A stretch of 64,000 nt of DNA from Pholiota molesta (Eukaryota > Basidiomycota > Agaricomycetes > Agaricales > Strophariaceae). Positions 46,500-58,287 of the stretch are shown here, piece after piece; position 1 is the stretch's first letter, and the number at the start of each line of letters is the position of its first letter. The position numbers and the translations under genes are program-made. A model generated the notes under the pieces. The model searched no databases, was not told where the DNA came from, and saw only the letters and a list, made by a program, of their open reading frames with translations. The stretch covers positions 1 to 64,000 of the forward strand of contig JACGCK010000051.1 of NCBI GenBank assembly GCA_014925825.1, in the 5' to 3' direction.

Positions 46500-47155
46500 G
46501 GCTGTCTGGGAGGAAAGAAGTGGAATGTATGTTCAATACGAACCTCGCTCCTACTATTTATTGGAGGTGAGTCCAAGATATTTATAGCTCATACTCAGCC
46601 ATGCCGCGAAGATTCGTCACCCCCAAAGCAGGTTTCCACGATTTCTTATCATTGATAACCATTTATAATAAGCAGCACAATCCTAATACAGTGAAGTTTG
46701 TAATAAATCATAAGGAAGAGTGCCATTATAATGTGTCTTTTTCGCCTTTGAGGCCTTACTCCCCCAGGGCCGAGTACTGAGATGCCGACGGCACGAGGAA
46801 AGTTCAGGCAACCCTTATCTCCTTTGAAAAATTCACATCACAAGATGACAAGTCTGACAAGTTACATTAAAAAATAACATACAGAGAAAGACGTGTCACG
46901 ACGGCTTGGGTGGGGAATAAGACTATTATCAACACATAGAGAGAAGAGATTCGCAATTGTAGATGATGATGGGAGTGGAGAGGTAGATTGAACTAGATTG
47001 AACTTTACTTTAGGGAGATGCCGGCGGCAGAGGCAAACAAAGATAAACTTCGAGTACACCGTTGCATTCGACGATCGCTGATTCTGTTGGTGCGCACCCG
47101 CTTGCCTGCTTCGATGAATTCTCTTGCTTGCACATGTCCGCGCTGATCTCACAAA
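46500..47155. other. Intergenic, divergent promoters
   Basis: Lies between the start of SDR copy B (-) and the KAT14-like gene (+), so it holds both promoters. Nothing else was recognised. Confidence 0.4.
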
Positions 47156-48686
47156 ATGTCCGCAAGCGATGACTCTGACTATGAGGAAACTACCAGGGTA
47201 AGAGACACTTTCCATCGGGGATATTTTTTCTAATATAGTGTTCAGACATGGAAAGCTCGTTTGCGCAAGAGAATAAAGCTTACAACAGGCAATGCTCAAA
47301 ATGTCGATGAAATACGATTCCCTCTTCAGCCACTCCTATCTGCTCTGCACTCAGGCTATTCGAACGAAGACACGGAAAACAATTTTGAGCAGATATTGAA
47401 CCCCTTCCTCCAAGATTTTTGTCAAGCTAGACTCGCTCAAGAAAATGAGTTGGCAGAGCAATCTGAAGAGGTAGTTCTTCTTGCTAAATTTGGTTTACTT
47501 TACTCATGTCTAGCCATAGGGGGAGAGAATCAGGCCTCTGAGGCCTGCTGAGATTTCCTCATTTATCAGCCAATTGTCAATTAAATCGGAATTGGGTCAT
47601 TCTCAGGCAATTTTAGCGCGCAAGCTCAAACTAGAGCGGGTATGTCGTCTTTGCTTCCAACACTTCTAAAATTTATCCAATTTCTATAGGAAAGAAATCG
47701 CTGTGCTTTCAAAGGGACTAAAATTGAAGCGCTGGACACGCCATTGACTCCCATACCTCCCGATGCGCATAACCTGCCTATAAATCCTGAAGTCTTAGAT
47801 GCACTCAACGGTATCCGAACCACTCCCTTTGCCAACTCTTTTCTGTCAAGACTTCAAGGAACAAAAGAACATGCGCCACCAGGACTGCTTAGTGTAGATT
47901 GGGAAACTAGGACGCCATGGATGAACCTGATGAGGGATATACACGACCATTATGCGTTATCCCAGTGCGTATTCATCTTTCTTTCTATAAGAGCTCATCT
48001 AATACCACCGCTATCGCTTTCACAGTCCTGATAGAGAATGTACAATTGAAGAGCCAGCTCCAATCACTTATTCAACGCTGCATGAGAGTCAGCTACCACA
48101 AATCAACGATCTTTTGGAGAGATCGTTCTGGTCTGGAATTGATGGTGCGTATACGCCTTGGCTTAGGTGTTCGTTAGGACATAAACTTGCGCTGACTCTC
48201 GTTGCGTTATCAAGTCAGCGACTCCCTTGATTATTGGCCCGAGAGATCAACAGTAGTCGCGATGTACAAGAAAGTTGTAGTTGGCATCGCGATCATCAAT
48301 TCTCCGATAGAAACATATATTACCTATCTGGCTGTCAAGGCGGGTTGGGACAAGGCTCAGATTGCGAGGTATGTATAGTGTCTTATTTCACTGGGCAACA
48401 ACTCTCATTAAGCGCGGTGTATTTATAGGAAGATGCTATACCACCTCATCGACATGAATCCGACGAGGGATTTCACATTGCATGTCTCTACGAACAGCTC
48501 TGCTATGGTGCGTCCGCTGAGGGGTGAAATGAAATGGCTAATTCATGATGTCCTTTTCGCTAGTTGCTTTATAACCAATTCGGATTCAAAGCAGAGAAGT
48601 TTGTAGCGGGATTTTATGCCGCATATCTGGATGCGAACTCTCGCGCTTCAAAGAATGCGTTCATGCTTCGCCTGCGACATATATGA
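47156..48686 (+). CDS. KAT14: KAT14 (CSRP2BP)-like GNAT acetyltransferase
   Basis: A gene of about seven exons, intact in all junctions tested. It starts MSASDDSDYEETTR and has an N-terminal helical part (LQPLLSALHSGYSNEDTENN, ILARKLKLERERNRCAFKGT). The C-terminal GNAT domain reads PITYSTLHESQLPQINDLLE, FWSGIDVSDSLDYWPERSTV, VAMYKKVVVGIAIINSP, YLAVKAGWDKAQIARKMLYH (acetyl-CoA pyrophosphate loop region), FTLHVSTNSSAMLLYNQFGF and FVAGFYAAYLDAN. The domain matches the human KAT14 acetyltransferase domain block by block. One intron ends at ccatag before GGGGAGAGAATC, and only that acceptor keeps the frame. KAT14 is a subunit of the metazoan ATAC complex, and its role in fungi is not well defined. 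A nuclear protein or histone acetyltransferase is likely. The family call is good; the complex is inferred. Confidence 0.8.
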
Positions 48687-48951
48687 AGGCATGACCGAAT
48701 TCTCATGAGAGTGAAATGACCAGCTTTAAAGTATGTATTGATGCAATTCGATGCATGTGTAATGTGAATAATTAATAATGTTACAGTGAATATATGCGCC
48801 CAGGTAGAAAGAAGTATTTTACAATCGTCGGTGTTTCGTCACCACGTCGTCAAAATCCCAGTACAGTGTTCGTTCTTGTGTGCTCTACGCGAGCTATCTT
48901 GTATGTTGTTCTTCTTCATCAACCCCAATCTTCCACTTCCTTATAATCGTC

Positions 48952-50079
48952 TCAAACCATAAACGCGCGTTTAGCGGTATTCCTCTCTATCGCCTCGCAT
49001 CCTTCGTGTTCCCAATCAACTTCCATGGCGCGCCTTCGAGTGACCAAGCGGTCCTTTCCTGTGACTTGATTGAGGGGCATCAGCAGTGGCTTGACCATCC
49101 CCGGACCGCTGGCGCTGACGCGGCGCTTTAATCCCGTAACGTCTTGTAAAGTGCTCGGCATGTTCTTCGTACCCAGCACCCCATACTTCGATCTCCCAAA
49201 CTCGCCAGTTGGGGAGGCAGGTGGCCCAGGCGGGAAGGCCGCGAAGTTTTCCCGCACGGGGCGTTCAGTGGCAGATACGGCGGCATCGTACACCCAGGCT
49301 CCGCGCGAGTTCCCTTCTCCCTGGCTCTGGAGCCCATTCATCGACTTTCGGCGCCCTATGCAACGTTTCTTCAACGCGCGGACCTCGGGGCGCTCGTTGA
49401 CGGAGGGCGACTTGGGGTATGCCGACCTGTGATAGAGCGCCGCGGATCCAGGCGAGTGGGGCGCGGTAGCAGCGTTAATACTGCTGCTACCACGAGCAGT
49501 GGAGCTGCTTCGTTTTCGTCCACTGACGACGCTGCTGCGTCGCGCGCGACCCGCGACGGGCGAGGCCGGAATCTTGAACCTAACGGCACCGTCGTCCTTG
49601 CCCACCGGCGCCGCGTTCTCCTGGTCGCCTTTCGCGCCGGCGTACACGACCTGCTCGGCCAGGGGCTTGTACTTGTGCCTCGACGCCTCGATCGTGTCCA
49701 GGACCGTCTTGGCCCAGTCGGCTTTGTGATAGAGCTTGTGGATCGGGTGCTTGAACGCGAACACGAACTTCTTCGCGTCGGCGCGCGAGAAGTCCGCCAG
49801 AGAGGCGTCGGTCTCGGTGTCGCTTTCGCCGTCGGCCATGGTGGTGTCTTCGGTGTTGGTGTCCTTTTGGGAGAGCACGGATGCCACCGCGTTTCGGTTC
49901 CGACGCCGACGCGCGCCGGCGTCGCGCTCGTCGAAGGTTTGCGAGAGCCTCTTCAGGATGGGGATAGAGTCCGTCGACGCGTCTTTGTCGCTGGTCGTGG
50001 AGCGCGAGCCGGCGGAAGTGAGGAGGGTGAAGAGCTCGGCGAGCTCGGCGTTAGTGTAGGGTGTAGTGGGTGTCGACAT
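48952..50079 (-). CDS. Unrecognised conserved-looking protein, single exon
   Basis: An uninterrupted minus-strand gene of 375 residues, MSTPTTPYTNAELAELFTLL to ERNTAKRAFMV. The best-ordered region is near residues 90-135: DAKKFVFAFKHPIHKLYHKA followed by DWAKTVLDTIEASRHKYKPL. The rest is Ser, Arg and Pro-rich and looks disordered, with basic clusters (ARRRRNRN, RARRSSVVSGRKRSS) that could serve nuclear import. The reading frame is GC-rich with a strong third-position bias, which supports real coding despite the absence of introns. It is convergent with the KAT14-like gene, 265 bases away. I do not recognise the family. A nuclear, possibly chromatin-associated, role is a guess from composition only. 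Confidence 0.65.
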   Translation of the reverse strand: MSTPTTPYTNAELAELFTLLTSAGSRSTTSDKDASTDSIPILKRLSQTFDERDAGARRRRNRNAVASVLSQKDTNTEDTTMADGESDTETDASLADFSRADAKKFVFAFKHPIHKLYHKADWAKTVLDTIEASRHKYKPLAEQVVYAGAKGDQENAAPVGKDDGAVRFKIPASPVAGRARRSSVVSGRKRSSSTARGSSSINAATAPHSPGSAALYHRSAYPKSPSVNERPEVRALKKRCIGRRKSMNGLQSQGEGNSRGAWVYDAAVSATERPVRENFAAFPPGPPASPTGEFGRSKYGVLGTKNMPSTLQDVTGLKRRVSASGPGMVKPLLMPLNQVTGKDRLVTRRRAMEVDWEHEGCEAIERNTAKRAFMV

Positions 50080-50484
50080 GATAGAGGACGTGATAGGATA
50101 GAGTAGATCAGAGCACGTCGTTTAGGAATGCGGCTGGGATCAGCTGAGCTTTCTGGCCACCGGTCAGTAAAGAGGGGTGGACGGGTTAACAAGCAATGTA
50201 AAATTTAAAGTACAGCCATATATACCTTTTTTACGACCGGTGGCACGTTGATGTTGCCTGGCCCAAAGCGTACACGCGGAAATGTGGCCCGCGTCAAATT
50301 CACTTGCTCATTGTCCCATTTATCGAAGATGGTTACATTCCAACAACAGACCCTTAAAAGTGATAAGGATGGACGTTCTGAGGTTCTTCCATGTTCATTA
50401 ATACTAGCTACGGGCAATTGTTTATCAAGTATGTATGCGCTTATCCAGGTCATCTATTTTTGATCAACATCCTCTGCAAGAACC
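50080..50484. other. Short intergenic region
   Basis: Upstream of the unrecognised single-exon gene and downstream of the F-box-like gene, both minus strand. Nothing else was seen. Confidence 0.4.
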
Positions 50485-51930
50485 TCACAATTTCCGAGAC
50501 ACCTTGATTTTCCCCATGGCCCTTTCGACGAACAGCGTCGTCTGCAATCCATGGCCTTCGCATGTGCAAGGTCTTCGCGCCGCGTTTTCGAGCTTCCTTC
50601 CACCTGGCAGATTGCCTCCGCTCTGAAGGACATCGCAGATTTTATTGACGCTCTTGTCGCCAGCTTCTGCGCAGGGCGTGCCGAAGCAGGAACTCCAGCC
50701 TATAGATTTCAAAGATTCCAAGTGATGCGCGAGGAATAGGCTTGCAACAAGCTCGCGCTGTTTCGTCACTTTCTCGTATTTGAGACACAAAGCGCAGTTG
50801 TATATGCTGTAGACAGTGTCAGGGTGGACACCGTCGTCGATGTGAGCACCATGTCGGGTATGCAATTCGAGCATGTGAGAGGGCGACAGCAAGACGCCGA
50901 AGAAGATATGAGCGAGGTTTTTGAGAGGCTCCAAAGCACTTCCGAATGCATGCTTCGGGAGAAAGGAAAAGATAAAAAACATTCGCCATTTCCGAAGAAA
51001 AGAAACTCACAGCGAGATGAATAGCGTCGGGGAACATGTCAGGAATAGGCGAGTGATTAATTCGTGAGAGGCTGTCTTCGTAGCAATTGGGGCAACAGTC
51101 CATGTCCAAGCCTTCGATCGAGGTACAGTGCAAATAGACGAGATTTGGAAGACCCTTCGCCACAAAGCTCAGTAGCTGTACGTCAATTCGAGGAAGCTGA
51201 GTCACTTTCAGCATAGTCAGATTTAGCACCGCATTGTGCGTAGTAGCCAAGCTGGTGAAGAGTTGAGTTATACAAGCGCGCTGGAGAACCAAGCCAGAAT
51301 GCGAGAAGTCAACCCGAAGCTCTTCGAGTTGATCTAAGTTTTGGAAGCACTTGATGTTAGGAGGAATGAGGAACGACGGAGCGCTAAGAAACCTGAATAT
51401 ATGCGCAAAATTATAATTGTACCGCCATGCTAAGTATGTCAAAATGCAATGGTGATAACACGGAAGTCTGACCTGACCCAGCGATATCCGCCAATCCATC
51501 CTTTGTTCCGAAACTGAGTATCGAGCAGAGCCAAAAACTTGAGTAGGCTCGTAGAATCTTCCGTAGTACTGAACACGAGAACGTGAAAGAATTCGCGCAG
51601 TGCCAGATATCGAATGTCTGTAGAGACCAGAGAAAGAGGAGAAAAGAACTGCATGAATGCTGATTTTTGGGAGCCCAAGTAAGCGCTCTCTCCCATCGAA
51701 GGCGCCAATATGATGGCAGCATATTGTTTGATTATCGCCTCGATTATTTCCATTGGTACTCTGGGTTCTGGGTGAGCGAAAAAGCTAGTTTTGGAAGAGG
51801 TATCTATAGAAGGTCGCAGCCGAAGACGATAGCCACCGGCACTACCATAGCGTCGAATAGGCTGCAGATTGAATTTGTCCGGAGAAGCTGGCCGACTGGG
51901 CGGTAGAGATTCTGTCCTAGTCAGACTCAT
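50485..51930 (-). CDS. F-box-like protein with LRR-type segments
   Basis: Three exons on the minus strand. After MSLTRTESLPPSRPASPDKF, the segment RVPMEIIEAIIKQYAAIILA is an F-box-like start of the kind seen in many agaric proteins. LQSLVSTDIRYLALREFF-type helices and leucine-rich segments follow (LDQLEELRVDFSHSGLVLQ, VLNLTMLKVTQLPRIDVQLL, GLPNLVYLHCTSIEGLDMDC). The third exon begins HAFGSALEPLKNLAHIFFGV and holds a Cys/His-containing stretch, HMLELHTRHGAHIDDGVHPD. The frame is kept only by the acceptor before CATGCATTCGG, not the nearer one. The protein ends VERAMGKIKVSRKL. It would be a substrate selector for an SCF ligase, but the F-box match is weak and the function is inferred. It is unrelated in detail to the F-box/LRR pair at 15.7 and 61.6 kb. 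Confidence 0.65.
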
Positions 51931-52552
51931 AGTGCGGTTGTAGGGCTGGAAAAAAATGGGAGCAAGTTAAATGGGAGCGTGTTAGTAGGGATAATCTTTA
52001 TGAAGCAGCGAAAAGCACGAGCAGAAGGTGGTCGAAGGAAAGGAAAGCGCTGAGCGCTCAAAGCGACCCTCTTCGTGAATCATGTGATCGTCTTTTTGGA
52101 TACCCTTGAGTCAAGGCTTGAGTATATGCGCTTCGAGTTGTTCAATTATAATCGAGCTCAGTTTTTCCCCAGCCTCCGCCTTTTTTCTCGATGTTAGAGT
52201 TAGAATGGATGAGAATTGAAAATCAAATTCTTAACGGGATGTGCTGATGGAATACGGTCTGAAAGAGTCGCCATGTGGCACCTTTTCAAGGTGCATTTAT
52301 TCCGCCGGAGTCTCTGAAGATATGCGAGGTAATTATTTGAAAACATAATAAAGTATAACGTAGGAGTAAGGAAAATGTATGGCACAGTATGCATACCGGA
52401 TATCGATTTCGTGATGTAAGGTACTTACTGATTATATTGCGGTAAGTAAAGTTTGAGGTCTAATAATAATCGATGCACTGCAGGGGTTGATAAAATACAA
52501 GTGATGTTCGTGTCGGGAATAGCAATTATTGCCTCTCCAATAGTTTATCATC
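51931..52552. other. Intergenic, AT-rich, nothing recognised
   Basis: Promoter of the F-box-like gene on one side and 3' end of the RTC4-like gene on the other. No coding signal. Confidence 0.45.
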
Positions 52553-55500
52553 CTAATAGGATGGAGAACCCTGACTATCCAAGAGCCAACCAAAGTCTGA
52601 GCTGTCGGTTTTCTTAAGTTTGACCTTGCCCCCTCGGTCAGAATCACTGGTAAGGACGTCGAATGGTTTATCGGCGGTCCCGTGTCGAGCTAATCTCGAG
52701 GATTTCCTACCAGGAATCGTGCTCTGCCTGATATGATCAGATATAACACAAAAAGCGAAGGAATAAAGACATACGCAGCCGCTGGTACCTGCGGTCCACT
52801 CTGGGACTGCTGAGCCAACTTTCTTATCCTCGATCGCTCCAGAGGAGGCAAAGCCACCTGTTTCGCGGATTTCGGCGTGTCTTGATCTTCCTCGTCAATA
52901 TCCATAGCAGATGACTGTCGTTGAATGTTGGGACGCCGCTGTACCGGCGTTTCATGCGTCACAAATTCCACATCCCCATCACTATCAGCATCCGCATCGG
53001 CAGCCCTCTTGCGAAGAGTTTTACTCCGTTGTTTCTCGGAAAATCTCGATATTGACCGCGACTTGCTGCGCGCCCGTGTTCCTCTACCCACCACACCCTT
53101 CATACTGCCGTCGCTATCAGAATTGAGGTGCATATCGGCCACGCCATGGCTTGCAGCGCGGGTTTGATGCCTCAGATCCCGCGTTTCGCTCGCAGACGGC
53201 GAGCGCATCCTCTCCACCGAACTTGGGCGCTGTCGAGGCTCACGATCGCTGCCATAGATATCAGAGTCCGTTCCATCCGAAACGTCAGTACCTATGGTGG
53301 TGCGAGCGCTTCGGCTTGGAGATCTGGATCGCGGAATTGGTGCTTGGTCTTCGTCGAAAGTCGTAGAAGTAGCAAGGTTCATGCTACTCGCCCCCTTCAC
53401 AGGTCGCGGGCGAGGTCGTGGCCGTGGCGGTTGCAGTTGTGACGTAGGAGGATCGCTGGAGTGCAAAGTCTGCGACGATCCAGGCATCGGATCTGCTTCT
53501 TTCACTTTCCGTTTCGCCTTGCTGCGTTTCTCTTTCTCCATTCCCTCGCGTTTCCTTTCCTTCTCTTCTTCGTCCTTCCTCGCCTCTTCCTCGCGTTCGG
53601 CCTCTTCCTCCCTTTCAGCCTCTTCCTCGATCTCTTTCCGCCGCTTTCGTGCTCGTTCCATGACGATCAAATCACCCGCGTCAACTTTATCCTGCTCATT
53701 TCTCTTCTTTTTTCCATCCCACTCTCCGCCATCCTCAGGAAACATAGCTACGCCATATGCTGAACTGTCTCTCAGGATCGTCAGGGCCTCTTGGATGCCT
53801 TCGTCTCCGGTCAACTTCTTGTCTTCCATTATCAGGCGAAGGGCGACCTCTGGAACCAGAATACGCTGCACGAACTCATTCGCCGTCAAAGGCGAAATGG
53901 GAGCTGGATCAATCTCGTCAAGGGGAAATAAGTTGTACAATGTTTGATGGATAATAACAGATCCAATCTCGCCATAGCTAGGAACCGATGTTATTAAAAG
54001 TTGGCAAAAGAAATAGAAAAACAAATGGACGTACTATCCCGGCTGGGCCTTCTCGAAAGTGGCGAACTGCCCTCGAACGCCTGACACAGCGCGCAGACCC
54101 TTCTGTTTCACCTCCTCCATGATCTCCATCCAAAAAATACTGCCCGCTCTCCGCTTCGCCTTATTACTCGCATACACGACATCCCAATCATTGGGGTCCT
54201 GTTCCTGTGCCGACTCATCATCCGCTGCAGGATCCTCGATGAGGGCCTTCAGGAGCCCCTTCATCTTTATGATGCGCGCTCCGACGCGGTTCCACTCGAT
54301 CGTCTTCGGCCAGCCTTTCCGTTCGGCTTCTGGAAGGATCTGCGACTCGAATCGATGTCGTTGGCATGCGGCGATGAATGCGGCCAGAGGTGCTCTCAAA
54401 CCGAGAGGATTGGAGGGTCTAGGATCGCGCTGCGATTTCTTTTTCGTGGTCGCGAGCATCTTCAAAAGGAGAGGAGATGGGGTCGAAGGGAGAGGGGTAT
54501 CGCAATATGGACAGAGAGTAGTTGGATCGACGTGAGGCGCAATAGATACTGAGAAAAATGACAAGATAAAGAGAAATCATGAAATGCACGCCACAAAACC
54601 AGAAAAACTTACTCGAATCGCCTTCATCTTCGAATGGATGTGATGACGGTGACATGAGCAGTCTAGAAATGGCATATTTTAGCAAAGCCACGATGAATGC
54701 GCCCAGATACATAGACCAATAAAAAAAGGTGACATACAGCTCGCGTGCTTTCCTCGATTTCTTGGACGTGTGCTCGTCGTCACTCCCATCTTCCGATAGC
54801 CTTTTCCTAGGTCTCACTGGCGAGCTAGAATCGATACTTTGCAACATCTGCGTATTCATAGGGAATTCCTCGAGCTTCTTCTGTCGCTTGGATCCCTTCC
54901 GTTTCTTCTTCTTCTCACTTTCGGACTCGGATGCGCTATTGGCTTTCGTGTCATCGTCGAAGGTAGGCGATACCGCCCTACCCTTTCCTTTGTCCTGCTT
55001 TCGGGCGAGTTGGAGCTTCATTGAATTAGTCTTGACGGGGGGCTCTGACTTCTTTGGCGGAGACAAGTTTGGGAAAGGCGCCGGGAGTCGAGAACTGGGT
55101 GGTAGCGGTTTCGCAGCTTTTCCAGACGTTTTTGAGCTTCCAGCGAGGGGCGACAGAGTCGCTCCTGGAAAGTCAGCCGCAGTCCGACGGGGCGGTGGGG
55201 CTAAGGTGGGTGACGGGACGGGGAAAGGGTTTGGGATCTTCTTTTTCTTTATGATTCGCCCCCTCGACGAATCCGCAGAGCCGGAACGCGACCGAGAGCT
55301 CGAACTGGATCGTGAGCTGGACCGCGAGCGCGAGCGCCCACGCAGGCCAGTGAGTGGCTTTCTCTTTGGATTTGCTCTGATCGGGGATTCTGCCGATTTG
55401 CGGGTTTTCACTTGGGCGCTGAGAGGCCCATACGGCGATACCTTGGTCTGGGATGAACCCGGCGGCTTCGCAGCGTTGGGCCCTCCTCGGGGGCGTGGCT

Positions 55501-56428
55501 TGGGACGGTTCATGAGTGAAGTGATGGGATTATCATTGCGCGCCGGCCTCCTCGTCGGTTCGATTTGTCGAGGAGGTGACGGTGGTGGTGAAGCGGGCCG
55601 TTTCGTCTTCATGCTCCTCCCAGGCGGTGGGATGGCGGTCGGGGTATCATGTTCATCGTTATCCGACACAAGGATTGAAGCCGACCCCTGGAGGTGTTTT
55701 CTCTCTATCGAAGAAGGTTTCAACCAGGCGGGGCTCAACGATCGTCGACCTTCGTCTATGTTCTCGTCACCCATGGTGGCTCGAGGCTTAGGTGTAGCCA
55801 GAGAAGATTCGTCCTGGGTCAATGCGTCCTTCGGCTTCTTCTTGAATTTCAAAGTCTTGTACACTGCCGAATTCGACTCCAGTTTCTGTATCATGGGCGC
55901 CTCGACCCTGCGACTCCCCATGCCGAGAGTTTTGCGTTGCATGGGTGGTAACTTCCGTCGTGCAGGGACCTTAGAGGTGCTAGGATCGTCGACATCATAG
56001 TCTCCTTGGGAAGAGAGGAAGTCAATTTCGTCCTCAGAGTCGCTCGAATCCGAGTCAAGTATGATGTCTGGTTTCTTTTTGTAAGTCGTAGTACTTCGCG
56101 TGACAGCATCCCGCTTGTCTTTGGCAGAGCTCTTTCCCAACTGACTCCCCATATTCGAATTCGAGGAGGAAGGGATACTGTTTTTCGTCATAGAGGGTTT
56201 AAATTTGGAAGTCTGTGACCGTTCGTGAGCTTGAGCTTGACTCGACGTCGGCGTCTTGGCGCCAGTCGCGTTTTTCTTCGACGGTCCAGCGCCGAACGAG
56301 GTCCCCAGGTTCTCAAAAGCGCGCGAGTTGCCTCCAGGAGCCACCGGTCGCGTGGGGAGGCGGAATTTCGTGGACGTCTCAAGTGTCTCTTTGTTACGGG
56401 ACAGCTCGCTCAGCATCCTCTCCGCCAT
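52553..56428 (-). CDS. RTC4-like domain protein with long disordered N-terminus
   Basis: A minus-strand gene starting MAERMLSELSRNKETLETST. The first exon encodes about 565 residues of Ser, Pro, Arg and Lys-rich sequence with acidic patches (DSDSSDSEDEIDFLSSQGDY) and an RS-like tract. Short exons then lead to the RTC4-like domain: DPTTLCPYCDTPLPSTPSPL (a CxxC motif), NPLGLRAPLAAFIAACQRHR, GWPKTIEWNRVGARI, FWMEIMEEVKQKG, GQFATFEKAQPG joined to YYGEIGSVIIHQTLYNLFP, and PLTANEFVQRILVPEVALRL. A charged tail follows. The last intron (gtatgt...atcag) connects to a further exon ending FGWLLDSQGSPSY, with the stop at 52553. Yeast Rtc4 was named from a telomere-capping screen; the domain's biochemistry is not known. 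The reading frame is clean across about 3.9 kb. Confidence 0.8.
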
Positions 56429-57074
56429 TGCGCCTCATTAAGTGCAAACTAGAAATATCAATAACGTCAGATGCTTTTATGGGTGCCACGACGGAGAGCG
56501 AGATGGCATACAGGCTGTCCGAGAAGGTTGGTGGATTGGAGAGAGTTTCAGTTGCCGACAAGTTGCCGAACAAATATGTTGGCATGGTGCGTGACCGTGG
56601 CGCGCGTGTTGCCGTGACTGGCGCGTCAAGCTGTGACGAGCCACCAATCGCAAATTATTGGGCCACAAACAGAGGGAAGGTCAAAAATCCAGCCGCTGTT
56701 CCATCTTACATGATAAAGCGAAGGTATAAGAAACAAGAATACTGGTTACTTTTCAGAGCGTGCTCATTGCTCAAAATTAATGCCGACTGGCGGCAAAGGC
56801 GTGTGCGGAGAGTTCATTATATACTATATACTACTAGGGATACTATTGGGCGCGTGTAGAAGATGTCTATGCAGGCATACATGCAGAGACGGACGGATGC
56901 CTGTGCGTGGTGGGGGCGTGGGACGATGGACAATGGCGGTGGCACTGGGATAAGATTAAGCAAGAACAAATGGCGTGCAGCGCGCTCCTCGACGATGGTA
57001 TGCGGGTTTTCAATACGAGCTGGTCTAATCAGATCGAATGGCGGCCTCTACAAAACAGCGAAGGGATATACACG
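56429..57074. other. Intergenic, nothing recognised
   Basis: Promoter of the RTC4-like gene and the 3' flank of the mitoferrin gene. A plus-strand frame overlapping this region is antisense and chance-like. Confidence 0.45.
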
Positions 57075-58287
57075 TCAGTATCCTTCCACTGACAGAAAGT
57101 GAGAGAAGACTTACTGAAGAATTCATACGACAACCAGCACAGAGCCGAGCTCGGCATAGTAGTCATTACACGCGGTGTCAAACCACGCCCAAACCCACGA
57201 AAACCATCGCGCGCCCAAATGACCTTGAAAGCGTCGAACATGCCCCGCACCTTGCGGATATCCTCTTCCTTTGACACGCCGCGGGTCTGCAGCATGGTTT
57301 TTGCCACGTCCAGTGGCGTCGTTACGGCAGCAGCGACGGCGCCCGCCAGACCACCAGCGACAATGTGTGTCTGTGGCGAGTATTCGTTCCTCGGGTTCGC
57401 GAACCGCTTGAGGAAGTCATATACGGTATATTGGATGGCGTTAAATGGGATTGCTATCGCAAGCGTGGTGGGGTAGGATACGTAGAAGGCGCCAATGCCT
57501 TCTGCGCGGTACACAGTTGTCGCGCAACTGAGAAACGATCGGAATTGGGATTGATGGACCTGCATCCGCTGCTTAATCACTTCAGGAATAGGAAAATGGC
57601 GAGCGAAACGTCAGCTTGATCGTGTACCCGTAAAACTGAAATTATGCACCATCGAAGGGGTTCATGAAAGCATCAGCCGCTATTGTTGCAGACCCTCCTG
57701 CTAGCGCTAGGAGATGTATAGAATTATGTGAATGTTGGTTACAGACAGTATGACACTGAACAACTTACCCATCGCAAACCATTGGTTCCCAGCCTCGTTA
57801 CCTCCAGCAAGCTCTCTCACAGCCTCCAGCGTTCCGAAATGCAACGCATGCGCCGGACCAGCACCAAGGATAACGGACGAGACACCTCGCCAGAGCGCTC
57901 GAGTTCCTTCAGTTGTTGATATTCTAGTGAATGCATTGCCGACGCCAGTGTAGATGCCCGCAGGTGACGCTGTAAAAACTTGCATTCGGGTCTGCATGCA
58001 ATAAGCATTGGGCGGAAGTGTAGAGAAGCACATCGACAGACCTTGATACTGTCTATAGGGAACATTACAGCGTGCTCGGAGATGCCAGCCTACGGGGAAA
58101 TTGCTCAGGGATCTATATTTTTTCATGGCCTCGTGGAATCGTTCTTACCAGGGCTCCAGCCAACATGTGCACCTAAAGAGACACCAAACGCGTTCAATCC
58201 CTTTTAAATACTTCAAAGCGCCGTGACACGTACTCCCAGTCCCGCATTTTGAGGCAAGCCCTCATAATCAATCTCGAGCTCCGCCAT
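57075..58287 (-). CDS. MRS4: Mitochondrial iron carrier (mitoferrin, Mrs3/Mrs4)
   Basis: Minus-strand mitochondrial carrier with short introns, starting MAELEIDYEGLPQNAGLG and then VHMLAGALAGMTEHAVMFP. Three carrier repeats are visible. EHAVMFPIDSIKTRMQV is the first signature (PxDxxKTR). AADAFMNPFD joined to VIKQRMQVHQSQFRSF is the second. VTTPLDVAKTMLQTRG is the third. Mitoferrin-type details include GVSSVILGAGPAHALHFGTL and GLTPRVMTTMPSSALCWLSY. Mrs3/Mrs4 carry iron(II) across the inner mitochondrial membrane for heme and iron-sulfur cluster synthesis. The C-terminal junction can be spliced in more than one way, but all end near 57075 after SYEFF. The length (about 300 residues) matches the family. 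The family assignment is strong. Confidence 0.88.

Noticed and set aside
49429..50106. 225-codon plus-strand frame
   Set aside because: Antisense shadow of the GC-rich gene at 48952-50079; the minus-strand frame is longer and better composed.
54729..56000. 423-codon plus-strand open frame
   Set aside because: It is the antisense of the RTC4-like gene's first exon, whose minus-strand frame has a start, splice sites and a recognised domain.
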